Part shown: in pieces, positions 1 through 13,791 of the stretch
Position numbering within the stretch: position 1 is the first letter of the stretch
How the letters are laid out: every line of letters starts with the position of its first letter
Assembly (NCBI RefSeq): GCF_900660495.1
Contig: NZ_LR214950.1
Location: forward strand, 992,001-1,056,000
DNA: 64,000 bases
Direction of reading: 5' to 3'
Source: Mycoplasmopsis gallinacea
GTDB taxonomy: Bacteria > Bacillota_I > Bacilli_A > Mycoplasmatales > Metamycoplasmataceae
The notes under the pieces: model-generated
The model's input: only the letters and a program-made list of their open reading frames with translations
Told to the model about the DNA's origin: nothing
Database searches by the model: none
Translations under genes and position numbers: made by a program

Positions 1-2
1 AT

Positions 3-3000
3 GAAAAAGGTAATTGGAATGAGAATAATGATGAAATTAACCCTTATACAATTAACTTTACACAAGATATTGCTAAAAATCAAGCAAACCACGTTATTGT
101 TAATGATTCAATTTCATATTGAGCTTCTCTTGATAAATATCAATATGTTTCTTACTATAAAAATGTTCCAGAAGATGTTAAAAACTCACCAAATTATAAT
201 TACACTAAAAATTGATTATCAAAAGATGGTGGTTCTAGATCTTCTTTAGACAAAATCTTAATTGATTCTAAAGCGCCTTCTACACCTTCGAATTTTAATT
301 ATGAAGTAGATGATGAGGGAAGAACTAAGTTTGGTCTTGGTTGAAAAGAAATTGAAAAAGAAAAATATTCTTATCAATATACAAATCAAACAGGTGGCAG
401 CGTATCAAAATCAATCAGAGATGTCCTTAGAGATAATCAAGGATCTATTTTCAGTTTCCATGTTACAGCTTCAAGAGTAACAGGCGAGTATATCCCTTCA
501 GTAATTATTGAATTTGAAGTTAAACAACACAATGAAAATAAAAGTGACTTATTTTCAGGCTCACCTATAAATGTTAACAACTCTAATTTAAAAAATTCAT
601 TTATTGGAGCGGGAACTAATAGGTTTTGAAGTGAAAATCGTCATAATTCCATGACTTCTGGATTTATGAAAGTTTCTAAACGTAATGAATCAATGATTAA
701 AAAATTCATAACTAAAGAAAGATCATTCGTAGAACCTGAGTTTGCAAGCGAAAATGATAACTTGCCTAGAACAAACATCGAGTTTATTGATAAATCTAAA
801 GATATTCAATATCAATTAATTTATACTCAATCTAAAAAGAATTATGATAGTTTAGCAAATGCTAAAAATCAAAATAATGAATTTTTAACAGAATATGATA
901 CTAAATCTACTGTTAATTCATCAACAATAATTGCTAATAAAGATTCATTAGTTGCCAAACCTGTTTTTACAAAAAATGAAGATAAGAAAATTTGATATGC
1001 AGCTAACTCTGCTGGACTTCCTTTAACTTCTTTTTCAAACAAAATAAATGATGGATTCTATGTTTTTGAAGATATTACTTATCGATTAACTGATTTAGAA
1101 AAAGTTAAAAGATATCTTAATAGTAAAAAATGATTAACCAAAATTCAAAAAGATAAAGTTATCTCAGCTGCTACAAATGTTATAGAAAGCCAAAGTAATA
1201 ACGATTATAAAAATAGTTATTTATTTGATCCAAGCAACGATGCAACTGATTCCCCTGTTTCAAAATACACTAACGCTCAAGAAGATGAATGAAATAATGC
1301 TTTAGCAAGCAAAGATGTGAATACATTTAAAGAATTTATTTCTTGAATCGATAGATTAGATGAATCACAAAGAAATGGAGAATCATACTACCATTTATCT
1401 AAAGGTACAAAATATAAAGATTCTGAAACACCTGCGTTTTCAATTGATAATATTGAAGTTCCAATGAAAACAAACTATTATATAATGCAAAATTCAATGC
1501 GTCAGTATATCGAAAGAATGTTTAATAGTGAAAACAGCTCAATTAGTACATACTTTAACATAAAGTCAGATTTCAATACTGATTCAGAAGCAAAAGAAAG
1601 AAATGATGTTGCTGATTTCAAAGATTGACCTAGACTAGAGAAAGATGCTGAACTTTGAGACAAAGTTTTAAAAAGAATAGCAAAAGATAGTAAAGACAGC
1701 TTTGAAAAAGCTTTAAATGAAGCTTTAGCTCCACTTTCATTACCTAGTGAATTGTCAGTAGTTTCAAAAAGTTTAAAAACGTTGTTGATTTATGAAACAA
1801 TTAAATTTTATGATGATCCAAATACAAAACCAAGTTCTCCAGATAGATACGAATTTGTAAATGACCAAAACTACAAAAATAAAATGGCTGATATTGTCAA
1901 TAGATATGGTTTAGCAATTTCCACTTTATATAAGAAAATTGAAGCTATTAAAGAAGAAAAAGATAAATTTGTTAACAATAATCCTGATTCTGATTATCAC
2001 AATATTTATGCTAATTCAACTCAAGAAAATCACCTTATTAATGACAAATGATATAAGGATTATTTAAAGAAACTTAATGATAAAAATGTTTCTAACACCG
2101 ATAGCATTTATAGAGATTTAACACGTTTAGATGCTTTTATTAATGATGCTTATGCTAACTTAAAATCTCAATGAGTTGATAAAATGGTTAGCTCAAATGG
2201 TAATAAAGAAGAATATTCAAGAAACATTGATAGTTTTGAATTTTTAACAAAAGATCAAAAATTAACATTTAAAAATGCTGTTGCAAATAACCAAGTTCAA
2301 AACAACTATTCTTATGATGCCAATACACATGTATTAATTAATAAAATTGCTCAAACAGACAGTTTCTTACAATCAAAAACAAACGAAGCATTTAATAAAT
2401 CTAAAAAAAACTTAAAAAATAATATTGATTCAGATTATCCTTATTTAACAGCTACTGAAAAACAACAGTTAAGAAATGCAATCGATAATGCACAAATTAA
2501 TAGAAATTCAGATATTAGATTTGGTGATGATCTAAGTTTACAAAGTGCTATTTTACCTTTCAAAACTCAAAATAGCTACCGTAAACAGTTAATAGATAAA
2601 GTGAATTCATCAACTATTGATGGAAAAAATTCTGCATTAACTCAAAATCAAAAAGATGCTTTAATTAAGAAAATTAAAGAAACTACTTTTACAAGAGAAA
2701 CTAAAGATGCTTACTCTGATAAAATTTCAAACTTAAATACTTCAATGGTTGAACTTACAAAACAATTTAATTCTTTAGATGAAGCAACTAGAAATTTAAC
2801 TTCAAGCAATTACACTTATTCAACTAATGATGTTAAAGAAACTTTTAAAACAAAATTAGAAAAAACTAAAGGAGTGCTTCAAAATACAACTTCTCCAGCA
2901 ATTATTGATCCTAGTTCTATAAGCACACTTAAATCAGAACTTAAAAATGCATATGATGCTTTAAATGGAGATTCATGTGAAACAAGAGTTAAAGAATTTA

Positions 3001-6000
3001 AAAATTTAACTGAACAATTACAAAATCAAATTTTAAATGAAATTAGAAATCAAGGTACACAAAGTGAACGTGAAACAACCCTTAAAAAAGCAAAAGAATT
3101 AAATGATTTTGTACCATCTCTTAGATCTCAAATTAATAATGCTAAAACAGCTAAAAGCACAACAGATTATACAAGTGCTTCAAATTCTAAACAAACAAGT
3201 TTCAACAATGCTCTTAGTTCCGCTTCAGATTTAATTGATGCTAATTCAAAATTAAAAGAAATTAGTCAATTTATTTCTACAGAAAAAGCGCTTGAAAATA
3301 CAAAAAGTAAAAAAAGCGCATTGTCAAATGCTATTAGCGCTCTTAATGGTGATGAAATTGAACAAGAAAGAACTAGAATTAATAATTTAGTTGTTGAGTT
3401 TACTTACCCAAATTCTAAAAGCATTTTAGCTAAAAATGCTCAATTAGGTAAATTTACAACTACATATAAACCTGACGCAAATACAGTCGTAACTAAAATT
3501 AGAACAACCGAGATAGATGATGCTAATGGAAAATTAAAATTAGAATATCAAATTACTTCAAACAAATTCCAAAACGAAACAGATATTCAAATTAGCTCGA
3601 CAAAGACAACAAATTTCATTACTAACTTTAAAACTTCTTTACAAGAAGAAAAAGAACGTTTAAATGATCCTGAAAATAGTAATATTTCAGTTAAAGTTGA
3701 TGTGGCTGACAAACAAGTCCAAGCATCTACACTTAAAATTGCAAATTCAATTAATAAAATTAGTTTCCAAATAACCGGTGAAGCAAGTGCAAGCGACATT
3801 ACAATTGTTGGTTATGATGATGTAACCGGTGATTTACAAGTTAGTTATAAGCTACAATCAACTAAAGCCGGAATGACAAATGTTAAGTCAGATAATGCCT
3901 ACACTAAAATAATTTCAGGATTTAAAACTGAAATTAGCCGCTTAAATGAGCTATTGAAAGCAAGTAATGTAACTTCAAACATTTTAAACAAAAACAAAGA
4001 TGTAAATAGCGTGACTAATGCAGACTTTAGCTTAGCAGCTAATTCTAATGTCCAAAATGCAAGAGTAGATCAGGTTAATATTACTGGAAAATATGCTACC
4101 ACAAGCAATATCCAATCAACCTTTACTTTAGTTTCAACACGTGAAAAAACTAACTTAATTACTATTAATGATCCTTCAAGACAATCATGATCAAACTTTG
4201 TGGCTCCTAAATCAAACAAAGTTTCTGAAACTGTTACTGTAGGTCCTTTTAAAACCGCTGAACAAATGGAGCAAGAAAGAATTGCAGCTCTTTTACCTAA
4301 TTTAGTTGCTGAGTACCCAAATAGCGCTAATGTCACACCTAACCAAGCAGAAACAAGTGCTATTGTGTTTAAAGTTAGAGAAAATAACACTTTAAAAGAG
4401 CTTTCAGATCCTTCAATTCAGCTTTCTATTTCGAACCGTGTAATTAAAACTCCAACTCAAGATGATTTAAGAAATGGAAAAATTAATTTCACTTATACTG
4501 TTAATTCAACAAAATCTAATTTAAATGTTTCTCAAAATGTTACATTAGAAGATGCTAATGCACCACACTCTCTTACAGGATTTAAAACAGAATCGCAAAG
4601 AATAAGTGAAGTTTCTCCAACAGTTACAATTAAAAATAGCAAAGCAATTAGTGCAGATGCTGTAAATAATTCTAATGTTAAAAATTATTTAACTTTTGCA
4701 AATTACAACAGTACAACTGAAGAAATTACAAACATTATTGTTAATAACACAAATCAACGTAATGGTGAAATTACTATTTCTTATGATGTAGTGTCAAAAT
4801 TGGTTACTACACCAAGTGCTATTTCAAAACATATTGCAAATGTAGTTGTTAGTGATTTTGAAAATGAACAGGAAAGACTTGAAAAATTAGATAATTTTGG
4901 CCTTATTAACCTTAAAAATACAATTGATAAAAACACTACAAAAGCATCAAGTTTAAATGTTTCAAGTTTTGACATTGAAACTATTAACAATAATTTAGCT
5001 AACTCAAAAGCAAAAGTTGTTCCCGCTTTAACTAATACAAGTGATGAAAATGGAAGTGCTACTTGAACTTGAAGCATTGTTTCTACTAAAACTAACCTTA
5101 CAAATGTTGTTTATGAATCAGAAAAAAATAATAGTGCAACAGGATTTTTAACAAATCAAAATGAAGAAATTAACCGTTTAAATAATGAGGTTAATGTTTC
5201 ATTTACTAAAAATGCTGTTAAAGTTCTTGCTTCTGAAATTACCAGTGATAATATCGAACAATATGTTAAAGTCACAATGGATTCGAATACTCAAAAAGTA
5301 GTTTACGATAGTTTCAAATTTGATGATATTACAGGTAGATTAAAAATCACTTACCACCTTCAGTCTACTCAAAATGGATTAAAAAGTGCTGTTTCTAATT
5401 CAAAAGAAGCGTTTGTAAATGTTCAAAGTAACCAATTTACAACTGAAACAGAAAGAATTGCGAAATTAGCGCAAGATTTAGTTAATGCAAATAGTCAAAA
5501 TCCGCTTGTAAATTACACAGGATTAGATAAAAATAATACTAAAGCTTCACTTGTACAATCTGCTCAATTGAGTTTTAACAACAATTTAATTAACCAAATT
5601 GATCAAGCTAGTGGACAAGTAATAAATATTGTTAGTGCAGATGATGTTAGTGGTACACTTAATATCTCTGTTAAAATCAAAACTAATAAGTCTTTAGCTG
5701 AATTAAATACTATTGATTCAGCTGGCTCAAATGATATTAGCATGACAAAAGAAGTTAGCTTAACAGGGTTCTTAACTAATTTAGAAGAGTATAGAAATTC
5801 AATTTTAGATAAAATCGAAGAATACAAAAACGCAGATAAAATAACACCAGAGCAAGCAAATAAACTAACTAATGAAGCTAATAGCAAATCAACTACTGAT
5901 GAGCTAGATAAAGTTAAAGAAAAACTTGAAAGAACGGTTTATCTAAATCGCGTTGATGAACTTAAAAACTTAAACCCTAAACAAAAACAAGAGTTAATTA

Positions 6001-9000
6001 GTAAATTAAATACTGAACCAGTAAGTAATTTAGCTGATATTTTTGCAAATTACGAAACAATTAACACCAATATGAAGTTATTAAAAGATATTATTGATGA
6101 ACTTGAAGTAAGTAAAACAAAAGTTAAATATACTCAAGCTACAAATAAAACTGATTTTGATAAATTAATGGAAAAAGCAAAAGGCTTATTAACTTCTGAT
6201 CAAGATAATGGTGAAAGCGTTTTAGGTACTTTAATTGCTGATGAAATCACAAATGGATCTCTTAAAAATGAGTTTGCAAAATTAAATGGTGATCAAGAAG
6301 TTGCTAAAAAATTAATCGATAATCTTGAATTTTTAAGTGATAATGAAAAATCAAGCTTCAAGAATAAAATTGATCAAGTTGATCTTGTAGCTAACAATTC
6401 TAATTCAAAACAACTTATTGATAATATTGTAGAAAGTGCTCAAAACGATAATACAGCTAAAGAAAAAGCTTTTAATGATATTAACAACCGCGAGCCTAAA
6501 AAACTTAATGACTCTCAAATTAATGAAATCAAAAAGCAAATCAAGTCTACTGATTTATCTAACATTCAGACAGTTAAAAATAACGCTGATACACTTTATG
6601 AAAAAATGTCTACATTAATTGATAAGGCATCTCAAGAAACTGCTAATAAAAATTCTCCTGAATATACTAATGCATCGCAAGAATTGAAAACAACTTATGA
6701 TGATGCTTTAACTAATGCAAAAGATATTATTAATAACAGAAATACAAGTGTTAATAAAACTCCGCAAGACTTAATTAATGCTAATGCAAATGTTGATCAA
6801 GTCGATCAATTAATTAATGCTTTAGATAATGCATTAATTAACCTTCAAAAAAATAGTGCATCAAAAGAAATTGAAGCTCTTGAAAATCTTTCAGAAGCAG
6901 AAAAAACTAAATATAAAGAGTTGATTGAAAATGCAGAAAGCAAAGAAGAAATTGCTGAGATTATTAATAAAGCTAAAAAAGCAAATGACGAAAAAGCAAA
7001 ATATATAGAAAAAATCAAAAAGATCGATGGTTTAAACGAACAAGAAAAAGACAAGTATATTGCAAAAATTAAAGATGCAGAGTACAATGAAAACGATTCA
7101 AATAATCAACAAAAATTTGAAAATATTGTTACAGAAGCTACAAAGCAAGGTTTAATTAATTTAATTGATACAACTTATACTTACTTAAACCCTAAACAAA
7201 AAGCTGATTTAATTACTTTGATCAATGAACAAACAACAAAAGAATTAGCTCAAGAGAAATTCGATAGTTATAATTCTATTAATGAAAATATGAAACAACT
7301 TAAAGAAGTTGTAATCCCTGCAATTGAACGATTAAAAAATGCTGATTCAAATTCAAAATATTCAGAAGCTAGTCAAACACCAAAAAACAATTTTGATAAA
7401 AACTTACAATATGCCAAAGATCTGCTTGTTTCAACAACAGATAATGGTAAATTAGCAGGCGCAATCAATAATTTAGAAACTTTAATTGCTAACAAAAATG
7501 AAGCTAATAGTTTAAATAATCTTTTTGCCTTATTAGATGGTGAAATTGTTGTGGCTAAAAATAAAATTAATGATAGCTCACAATATCCAAATTTAAATAA
7601 CACAGAAAAAGAAGCTTTAATAGCAGATCTTGATAGAATTAAATTACTCGAAGACAATTACACTGATCAAATTAGTGCAATAATTGAAAAAACCAAATTA
7701 ATTAATTCTGAAAAAGAAAAGAGAATTCAGTTAATTGATGGATTAAATCATTTAACAACAAATTCAAATAATTCACAAGGACAAAAAGAGTTTTATATCC
7801 AAAAAGTTAAAAATCTTGTTGTAACAGTTGATTCTAATTCAAATCCAATCGCTTTAAGTGAAAAAAGTAAAAAAGAATTAGATAAACTTGTTTTAGAAGC
7901 TCAAAAGCAAGATTTAATAAATCAAATAAATAATTCATATCCACATTTAAATCCAAAACAAACTTCAAACTTAATTAAAGCAATTAATGATTCTCCAAGT
8001 TATGTAGAGGCTCAAAAAGCATTTAATGGCTATAGTTCAATTAATGAGAATATGAGCACACTTAAAGATTTAGTAACTAAATATGAAAATAAAAATGTTC
8101 ATTCATTAGTTGATTACACTTATGCAACAAAAGAGAAAAAACAAGCTTATGATTCAGTTTTCAATGCAGCTAAAGAACTTATTAATTCAACTCAAAATGA
8201 TGGAACAAAAGAAGGTTCAAAATTAGATGTTTTAATTGCTGATAATCGAACAAATGGAAGCTTGGAAAATTCTTTTGCTAACTTAGATGGTCTCAAACAA
8301 AAAGCAATCCAAGAAATTAATCAATTAAGTAATTTAAACTCAAATGAAATTAGTAATTTAATTTCTAATATCAACAACATTGATAATACTAGTTCAAACA
8401 AAGCAACTTTAATTGATGAAATTATTCAAAAAGCTGAACTTTACAACTTAGCAAAACAAAAAACAATTGTTGAATTAAATAAACTTACCGATTTAAGTGA
8501 CGAGCAACTTCAAGAATACATTAAGCAAGTCAAAGATGTTGATTTTACAATTGATAATCAAACTCCAACACCACAAGATCAATTGGATGAAATTCTTAAA
8601 AATGCTAAAAAACAAACTCTTAAAAACTTAATCGACCAGTTAAATGCAATTAACACTAATCAACAAGATGCTTATAAAGCAAGAATTGAAAATGCTACAA
8701 CGGCAGAAAAAGCTGAGAAAATTTTAGAAGAAGCAAAATCATATAATAACGCTAAACAATTAGCTGATCAACTTAAGATTGAAGCGGAAGAATACAAAAA
8801 TTCAATTGATTACCGTTTATCAGATCAAGAGAAAAAAGATGTTTTTGATAATGCTTTAACTAAATTGAGCACAGAAATCGATTCTAATAGCCATGCTAAA
8901 GATCTTGCAAACTTAAATAAATTAGCGCAAGAATTATCTGATGCAAAAGAAGCATTAAATGGTAATAAAAACGCTCAAGAAATTAAAAAAGCAATTAATG

Positions 9001-11822
9001 AGCTTGATAAATTAACAGCAGAGCAAAGAAATGATCTTAATAGTGTTATTGAAAATCAAAATTCACTTGAAACTGCTCAAAGTATTCAAAATAATGCAAC
9101 AAACTTAAATACTAACCTTAAAAAATTAGAGCAAGCAATTATCAATGCACAAGATGCTAAAAACCAACCAATTTTTAAATTAGATAAGCAAACTGCTAAA
9201 GATGCATTAAATAATTCTCTTAATGATGCAATTGCAGAAAAAGCAGCAATTGGATTGGTTGAATTTACTGAAGAAAAAGCAAAAAATCTAGAGTTATTAG
9301 CAAAAAGTGTTGATGAAGCTGCTAATGACCTTATTACAAAAACTGATAATTTAGATGGAAGTAGAAAAGATCTAAAAGCAAAAATAGATCAATTTGTTTT
9401 ATTAGATGATGATCAAAAGATAGCTCTTAAAAATAATGTTGACTCGCTTGATAAAAATATTAACCGTGATGAAGTTTTTGCATTATTAAAAAATTATTTA
9501 GATTCAGCAAAAAGTAAAGCAAATAATATTGTTGCCAACTTAAATAACTTAAGTTCGCAAGAAAAAGAAAATTATGAAATTTTAATAAACAAAGCTCCAT
9601 TAACTTATCAAGAATCAATAAATCCATCTTGAGTTATTCAAGAAGTAATAGATTCTAATGCTCAAAGTTTTGATGCAAAAGTTAATGCTTTAGTGCAGCA
9701 AGCAAAACAAGAAAACAAAGCAAAAACAGATGCTATTAAGCACATTAAAGAGTTAACAAATCTTACAAATGCTCAAAAACAAGATTTAGTTGATCAAGTT
9801 ATTAATAATAATTTTTCTCAAATTGAAGCAATTCAAAATAACGGTGATATTTTAGATGCAGCAATGCTTGCTTACAAAAATGAAAATTTTGCTTCTAATC
9901 CAATTTCAAAAACTGATGTAGATTACACTCAAGCAGATCAAGGACTTCAACAAGCTTTTGATGATGCTTTAACAAACCAAGCAAATCATACAAATGTTAA
10001 AACTGGTCCTAATTTTGATTTAGCAAAAGTTAAAGCAGAACATCAAAAATTAATTGATGCAAGAGAAGCACTTAACGGTGAAGAAAAACTTGCTGAGGCA
10101 AAAACAAAAGCAAAAAATAATATTGATACTAAATACAATGATTTAACTGATGCACAAAAAGCAGCTGCTAAAGCTCAAATTGATTCAAGCAACATAAACA
10201 CACTTAAAAAAGTAGAAGATCTTGATAAAGCTTATTCAGCCCTTAATTCAGCAACTAAATTATTAAAAGAAAATATCAATGCAGCAAGCACGAATAAAGA
10301 AGCAATTCGTTACACTGGTTCTGAAAAAGCTTTAAGAAATGCCTACGATAAAGCAATTGATAATGCACAGGAGCTTAATAATAAATTAAGCAACAACACT
10401 TTCGATAAGTTGCTTGATACTGAAAATATTAAAGCAATTAATGATGCAATTCAAAATGCTTTTGATTCACTTAATGGTGAGCAAAACATTACTAGAGTTC
10501 AAAATGAAGCAAATGATTTTATTGATAACCTTAGCGATTTAAACCAAGCTCAAAAAGATGCTCTTAAGCAAAAAGTTTCTGAACAGAAAACCCCTGAAGG
10601 AGTTGCTAAAGTTAAAGAAATTGCAAATCAAGTTAACGAAGCAATGAAAGAACTTAACACTTTAGCTAAGCAACAAAAAGAAGCTAAAACAAAAGAAACT
10701 GGAAATTACCTTAACGCAGATAATACAGCTGAAAAACCTTACAAAAACAATTATGATAATGCACTTATCGAGGTAGAAAAAGTATCAAAAGAAGGCGAAG
10801 ATGCTGAGAATAAAAAATCAAGCATCATTGATCCAGAAAAAATTAATGAGCTTGTTTCAAATCTAAAAGAATCAATTGACAACCTTAATGGTGATGCAAA
10901 ATTAGCTGATGCTAAAAGCGAAGCAATTAACTACATTAACGGTTTAAATAACCTTAATAATAAGCAAAAAGAAGCCTTAATTGCAGAAGTTAATAATGCT
11001 AAATTGCTTGAAAGCGTTGAAAGCATTAAAGATAAAGCAAATACTTTAGATGGTGCTATGAACCAGTTAAATGATACTATTAGCGAAGCTAAAAAGCAAC
11101 TTTCAGAACATCCAATTAAATATGACAATGCTGATGAAAATTTAAAATCAAATTATGATGCTAAACTTGCAAATGCTGAAAACTTAGTTGATAAAGCTAA
11201 TGGGGAAAATCTTGATTTAAGTGAAGTTGCAAGAATTGAAAAAGAACTTACAGAAGCTAAAAATGCACTTAATGGTGAAGCTAACTTCAGCAATAAAAAA
11301 GAAGATCTTATTAACAAAATTGATAACGATCCTAATTTAACGCCATCACAAAAAGAAAAATTAGCAGAGCAAGTGCAAAAAGCTCAAAATGATCAAGAGC
11401 TTGAAGAAGCTGAACAAATAAAAGAAAGCCTTTCATCAAAAATGGAAGAACTTAAAAAGGTTCAGGAGCAAGCTAAAGATCTTCAAAAGCAAAATGAGTA
11501 TCAAAACGCAACTAAGGAAACTCAAGATAATTTAGATACTGACGTAATTAATAATGATAATTTCATTAAAAAAGATCTTACTGATCCAGTAAATTGAGAA
11601 GAATTAAGCAAGGAAATTGATGCTTTAGTTAATAAAACTAAAGAAGATATGGCAAACTTAATTGCTGAAGCTAAAGAAAACTTAAAAAATGCTAAAAATG
11701 AACTTATAAATAAATTAGACGATTATTCAAGCTTGAATAATGCTCAAATCAATAACTTCAAAGAGCAAATTACAAATGCACAGTTAATTTCAAAAGTAAA
11801 TGAAATTAATGAGGAATATTAA
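3..11822 (+). CDS. Giant modular surface protein, left part (5' truncated by window, 3' end cut off by IS)
   Basis: One frame runs from the window edge to a TAA at 11820-11822, reading all TGA as Trp; 3,939 codons are visible and no start is in the window. The first 700 or so residues are not recognised. From about 3360 to 5810 there are eight beta-rich modules of about 100 aa, each ending in a motif like GFKTExxRL, reminiscent of the mycoplasma Lipoprotein_17 module. Around 2180-3360 and from 5800 to 11600 lie helical modules with the signature ALNGD/E...A...I..L..L...QK..L, which is the FIVAR/GA arrangement of staphylococcal Ebh-type matrix-binding proteins. The last residues before the stop (EEY) come from the inserted IS. 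The membrane anchor lies on the separated right part (13792-15264). Role is inferred as an elongated adhesin or surface fibre; the substrate is unknown. Confidence 0.85.
3360..5810 (+). repeat. Eight beta-rich protein modules of about 100 aa within the giant gene
   Basis: Degenerate protein-level tandem modules. Each carries a core of the type G.L.ISY.L.STK.. and ends in a short helix FKTE..RL; the module ends lie near 3640, 3930, 4260, 4600, 4880, 5170, 5460 and 5790. They are diverged in DNA, so they are old rather than recent copies. The pattern recalls the Lipoprotein_17 associated domain known from mycoplasma lipoproteins, but I could not run a profile search. Confidence 0.6.
5810..11600 (+). 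repeat. FIVAR/GA-like helical module array within the giant gene
   Basis: Repeated ALNG/NLDG motifs appear near 6285, 7535, 8280, 8955, 9350, 10070, 10470, 10885 and 11265 (two more upstream at about 2955 and 3340, and one downstream of the IS at 14035). Each is followed by a three-helix-like segment with L..L...QK..L...I. A higher-order unit with LNPKQK and a later SINENM.-.LK motif occurs near 5970, 7180 and 7945. In Ebh-type proteins such modules form rod-like domains that bind fibronectin or albumin; that is family knowledge, not shown here. Confidence 0.65.
11779..11816. repeat. Left copy of 38-bp target duplication (IS1202-type element)
   Basis: The 38 bases starting CACAGTTAATTT and ending AATGAGGAA are identical to 13754-13791. 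The bases just outside differ (G against A on the left, T against G on the right), which fixes the length at 38 bp. It encodes TQLISKVNEINEE of the giant protein. Confidence 0.9.
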
Positions 11823-11905
11823 ATAGCAAACGAAATGTCACACCCTTGAGTTTTAAATTAAAAATCTACATCTTAGATAAAATTTTAATTGATAAAGGAG
11901 TGACT

Positions 11906-13477
11906 ATGGGTGTGTTTAAAATAACAACACATAAAAAAATGAGCTATTACGAAGAAAGAAAGGCTCAAATAATAGCAGGTATTATAAGGTTTTGAAACAA
12001 AAGAACAAACAAAGAACTTGCTAGGATGTATCACGTCAGCGTCAGAACAATAATTAGATACAAACAAGAAATAAAACCATTTATAGAAAATGGTACTTTT
12101 AACGTTGCTCACAAAGGTAGAAAAAATGAAAATGCACTCAAATATAATGATGAAACTATAAATAAAATTATGTGTGATTATTACGATTTTTCTGAAGAAT
12201 TTTTTCCTAAAAAAGCAACTATTAACACCGCTCCTTTTTGACTTTATTATTATGAAAAAGTAAAACAAAGTTTTAATATTAGTTATTCACAAGCTTTTAG
12301 AAGAGTTAAAAAGCAAGGTTTCATTAACATCCAAATGACAAGAAAAGGTAAAAGAGAATCTAGAAAAATTAGAAGATTGCTTGAACAAGAAATTGGTGAA
12401 AAAACTTCACTTTTCACAAGAATTGGTTCTTTAGAAATAGATGAACGTGAGAAGAAAAGAAAAAGCGTTTATCAAGCTAAAAATATACATTTAAAATTTG
12501 GTGAAAATGTTGAATTAGATGCTTGTCAAGAAATATTTTTCGGGGATAAAAAAGTTTTCATTTACCACGCAATTGATTCAGCTACAGGTAAATTACTTGA
12601 ACTTCAATGTGAAGAGCAAGAAACAAATGTGGGATACCAAAAGCTAATTGATAAACTCTTTAAAAAATATGGATTTCCTTCAAATATAACAACAGATCGT
12701 AGAAGAACTTTTTGAGGTTCGGAAAAAACATACACAATGTTTGAAGAGGCTTTAATCGATAGAGGAATTACTTTATTTGTGTCGTCTAACCCTAAAGATA
12801 AGCCAAATGTGGAAAGATCTTTTGCTAGTGCTCAAAATTATTACCCTTATTTATTTAAAAATAAAGGTATTGATTCTATTGAAAAGTTAAATAAAAGAAG
12901 CGAAGAAATTATTGATGAATATAATAGACATTTTCAAAAAACAGAAGGTAATAAAGAAAGCAAATTTATCAAAAACGATCCTAGTTCAAATATTTACGAT
13001 TTTTCTTTAAGAATTAGAAGAAGAGTAAATAATGGAGTCGTTATGTATAAAAATAAAATGCTCGCCCCTTACGACGAACATAATAAAAGATTAATGTTTT
13101 TTTCACAAAGCGGAAAAGATATTAATTTATGTTTAGATGTAAACCAAAACTTATATTTCGAAATCAATAATAAGAAATATATTGCAAAAGTAGTTGAAGA
13201 ATCTGAATTGAATGAAACCGAAATTTATGCTTTAGCTAAAGGGTTAGATATTTCTATCCCACAAGTACATGTGATTGCAAAGGCAATTGTAAATTCTAGA
13301 AAATTCACTTTAGCACAGTCACAATTAAGACATTTTCCCGACGAAATTCTCAAAAATGAAAATGCACAAAAGATAATCAAAATACTTGAAAGAAGTGAAG
13401 AAATTTTGTTAAAACTTTATAACTTACTTGAAAAAGATATAGAGTGAAAAGATAAAGTTGCATTTATTGACAACTAA
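11906..13477 (+). CDS. IS1202-type DDE transposase, 523 aa, apparently intact
   Basis: The ATG at 11906 follows AAGGAG at 11895-11900. One frame with TGA as Trp runs to the TAA at 13475-13477. The N-terminus (residues about 5-45) is a helix-turn-helix of the type NKELARMYHVSVRTIIRY. The integrase core shows D205 (ELDACQ), D264 (TTDRRR) and E303 (DKPNVERSF), spacing D-59-D-38-E, so the catalytic triad is complete. The C-terminal part is basic and unrecognised. The element may still be active. The gene faces the same way as the host gene it interrupts, so transcripts of the giant gene would enter it. Confidence 0.88.
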
Positions 13478-13753
13478 TATCACAAAACATATTTTATAAT
13501 CAACAATTTCTTTATGAATTTTGAAGTTCTTTTGCTTCTTTTCTGCGAAAGAAAAGAAGGCCCGTGCGGCAGCACAAATATTGAATTTGTAAAACCAAAA
13601 ACTAACATACACAATTAATTGATTTTGTTAATTCAATACTTGAATTTTATTTCAATAATTAATATCAAAACTGCTTGTGTTGAATTCTTAAGAATTCAAT
13701 ATAATTATATTAAAAGAAACAAACAAGAGTGACAATTCGTTTAATAATTTACA
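13478..13753. other. Non-coding right end of the IS1202-type element
   Basis: No gene is supported here. It holds a 10-bp hairpin (CTTCTTTTCT / AGAAAAGAAG, 13535-13559) that could act in termination or RNA folding, a perfect 20-bp palindrome TTGAATTCTTAAGAATTCAA at 13680-13699, and directly after it TATAAT at 13700-13705, a possible outward promoter toward the right part of the giant gene. The last 25 or so bases are the right inverted repeat. Confidence 0.55.
13680..13705 (+). promoter_or_regulatory. 20-bp perfect palindrome abutting a TATAAT box in the IS right end
   Basis: The palindrome 13680-13699 is exact over 20 bases and is followed without a gap by TATAAT. It could be an operator for an outward-facing promoter or simply part of the transposase binding end. 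No good -35 is evident. Confidence 0.35.
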
Positions 13754-13791
13754 CACAGTTAATTTCAAAAGTAAATGAAATTAATGAGGAA
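13754..13791. repeat. Right copy of 38-bp target duplication (IS1202-type element)
   Basis: Identical to 11779-11816; this copy continues directly into the right part of the giant gene in the reading frame that the left copy had before the insertion. Confidence 0.9.

Larger units (their letters stand above)
11817..13753 (+). mobile_element. IS1202-type insertion sequence, 1,937 bp
   Basis: The element lies between two 38-bp direct repeats and contains a single transposase gene. Its ends are imperfect inverted repeats: the left end and the reverse complement of the right end, aligned without gaps, share the block AAACGAA(A/T)TGTCAC starting 12 bases in. The transposase layout (N-terminal HTH, DDE integrase core) and the long target duplication fit the IS1202 type, formerly placed in ISNCY; as I recall, that type makes duplications of up to about 29 bp. 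Removing the element and one repeat takes out 1,975 bp and rejoins both parts of the giant gene in frame. Confidence 0.88.

Noticed and set aside
1-249. 82-codon frame opening with ATG at base 1
   Set aside because: Another frame gives the continuing giant protein with Trp at TGA; this one is a Leu/Ile-rich shadow.
5277-9632. The repeat array read as CRISPR or as recent DNA repeats
   Set aside because: The repeats are protein-level and diverged; there are no identical short repeats with equal spacers.
13729-13753. GTG start at 13729 for the right part of the giant gene
   Set aside because: It lies in the IS inverted repeat and has no ribosome site; the frame is only the continuation of the interrupted gene.
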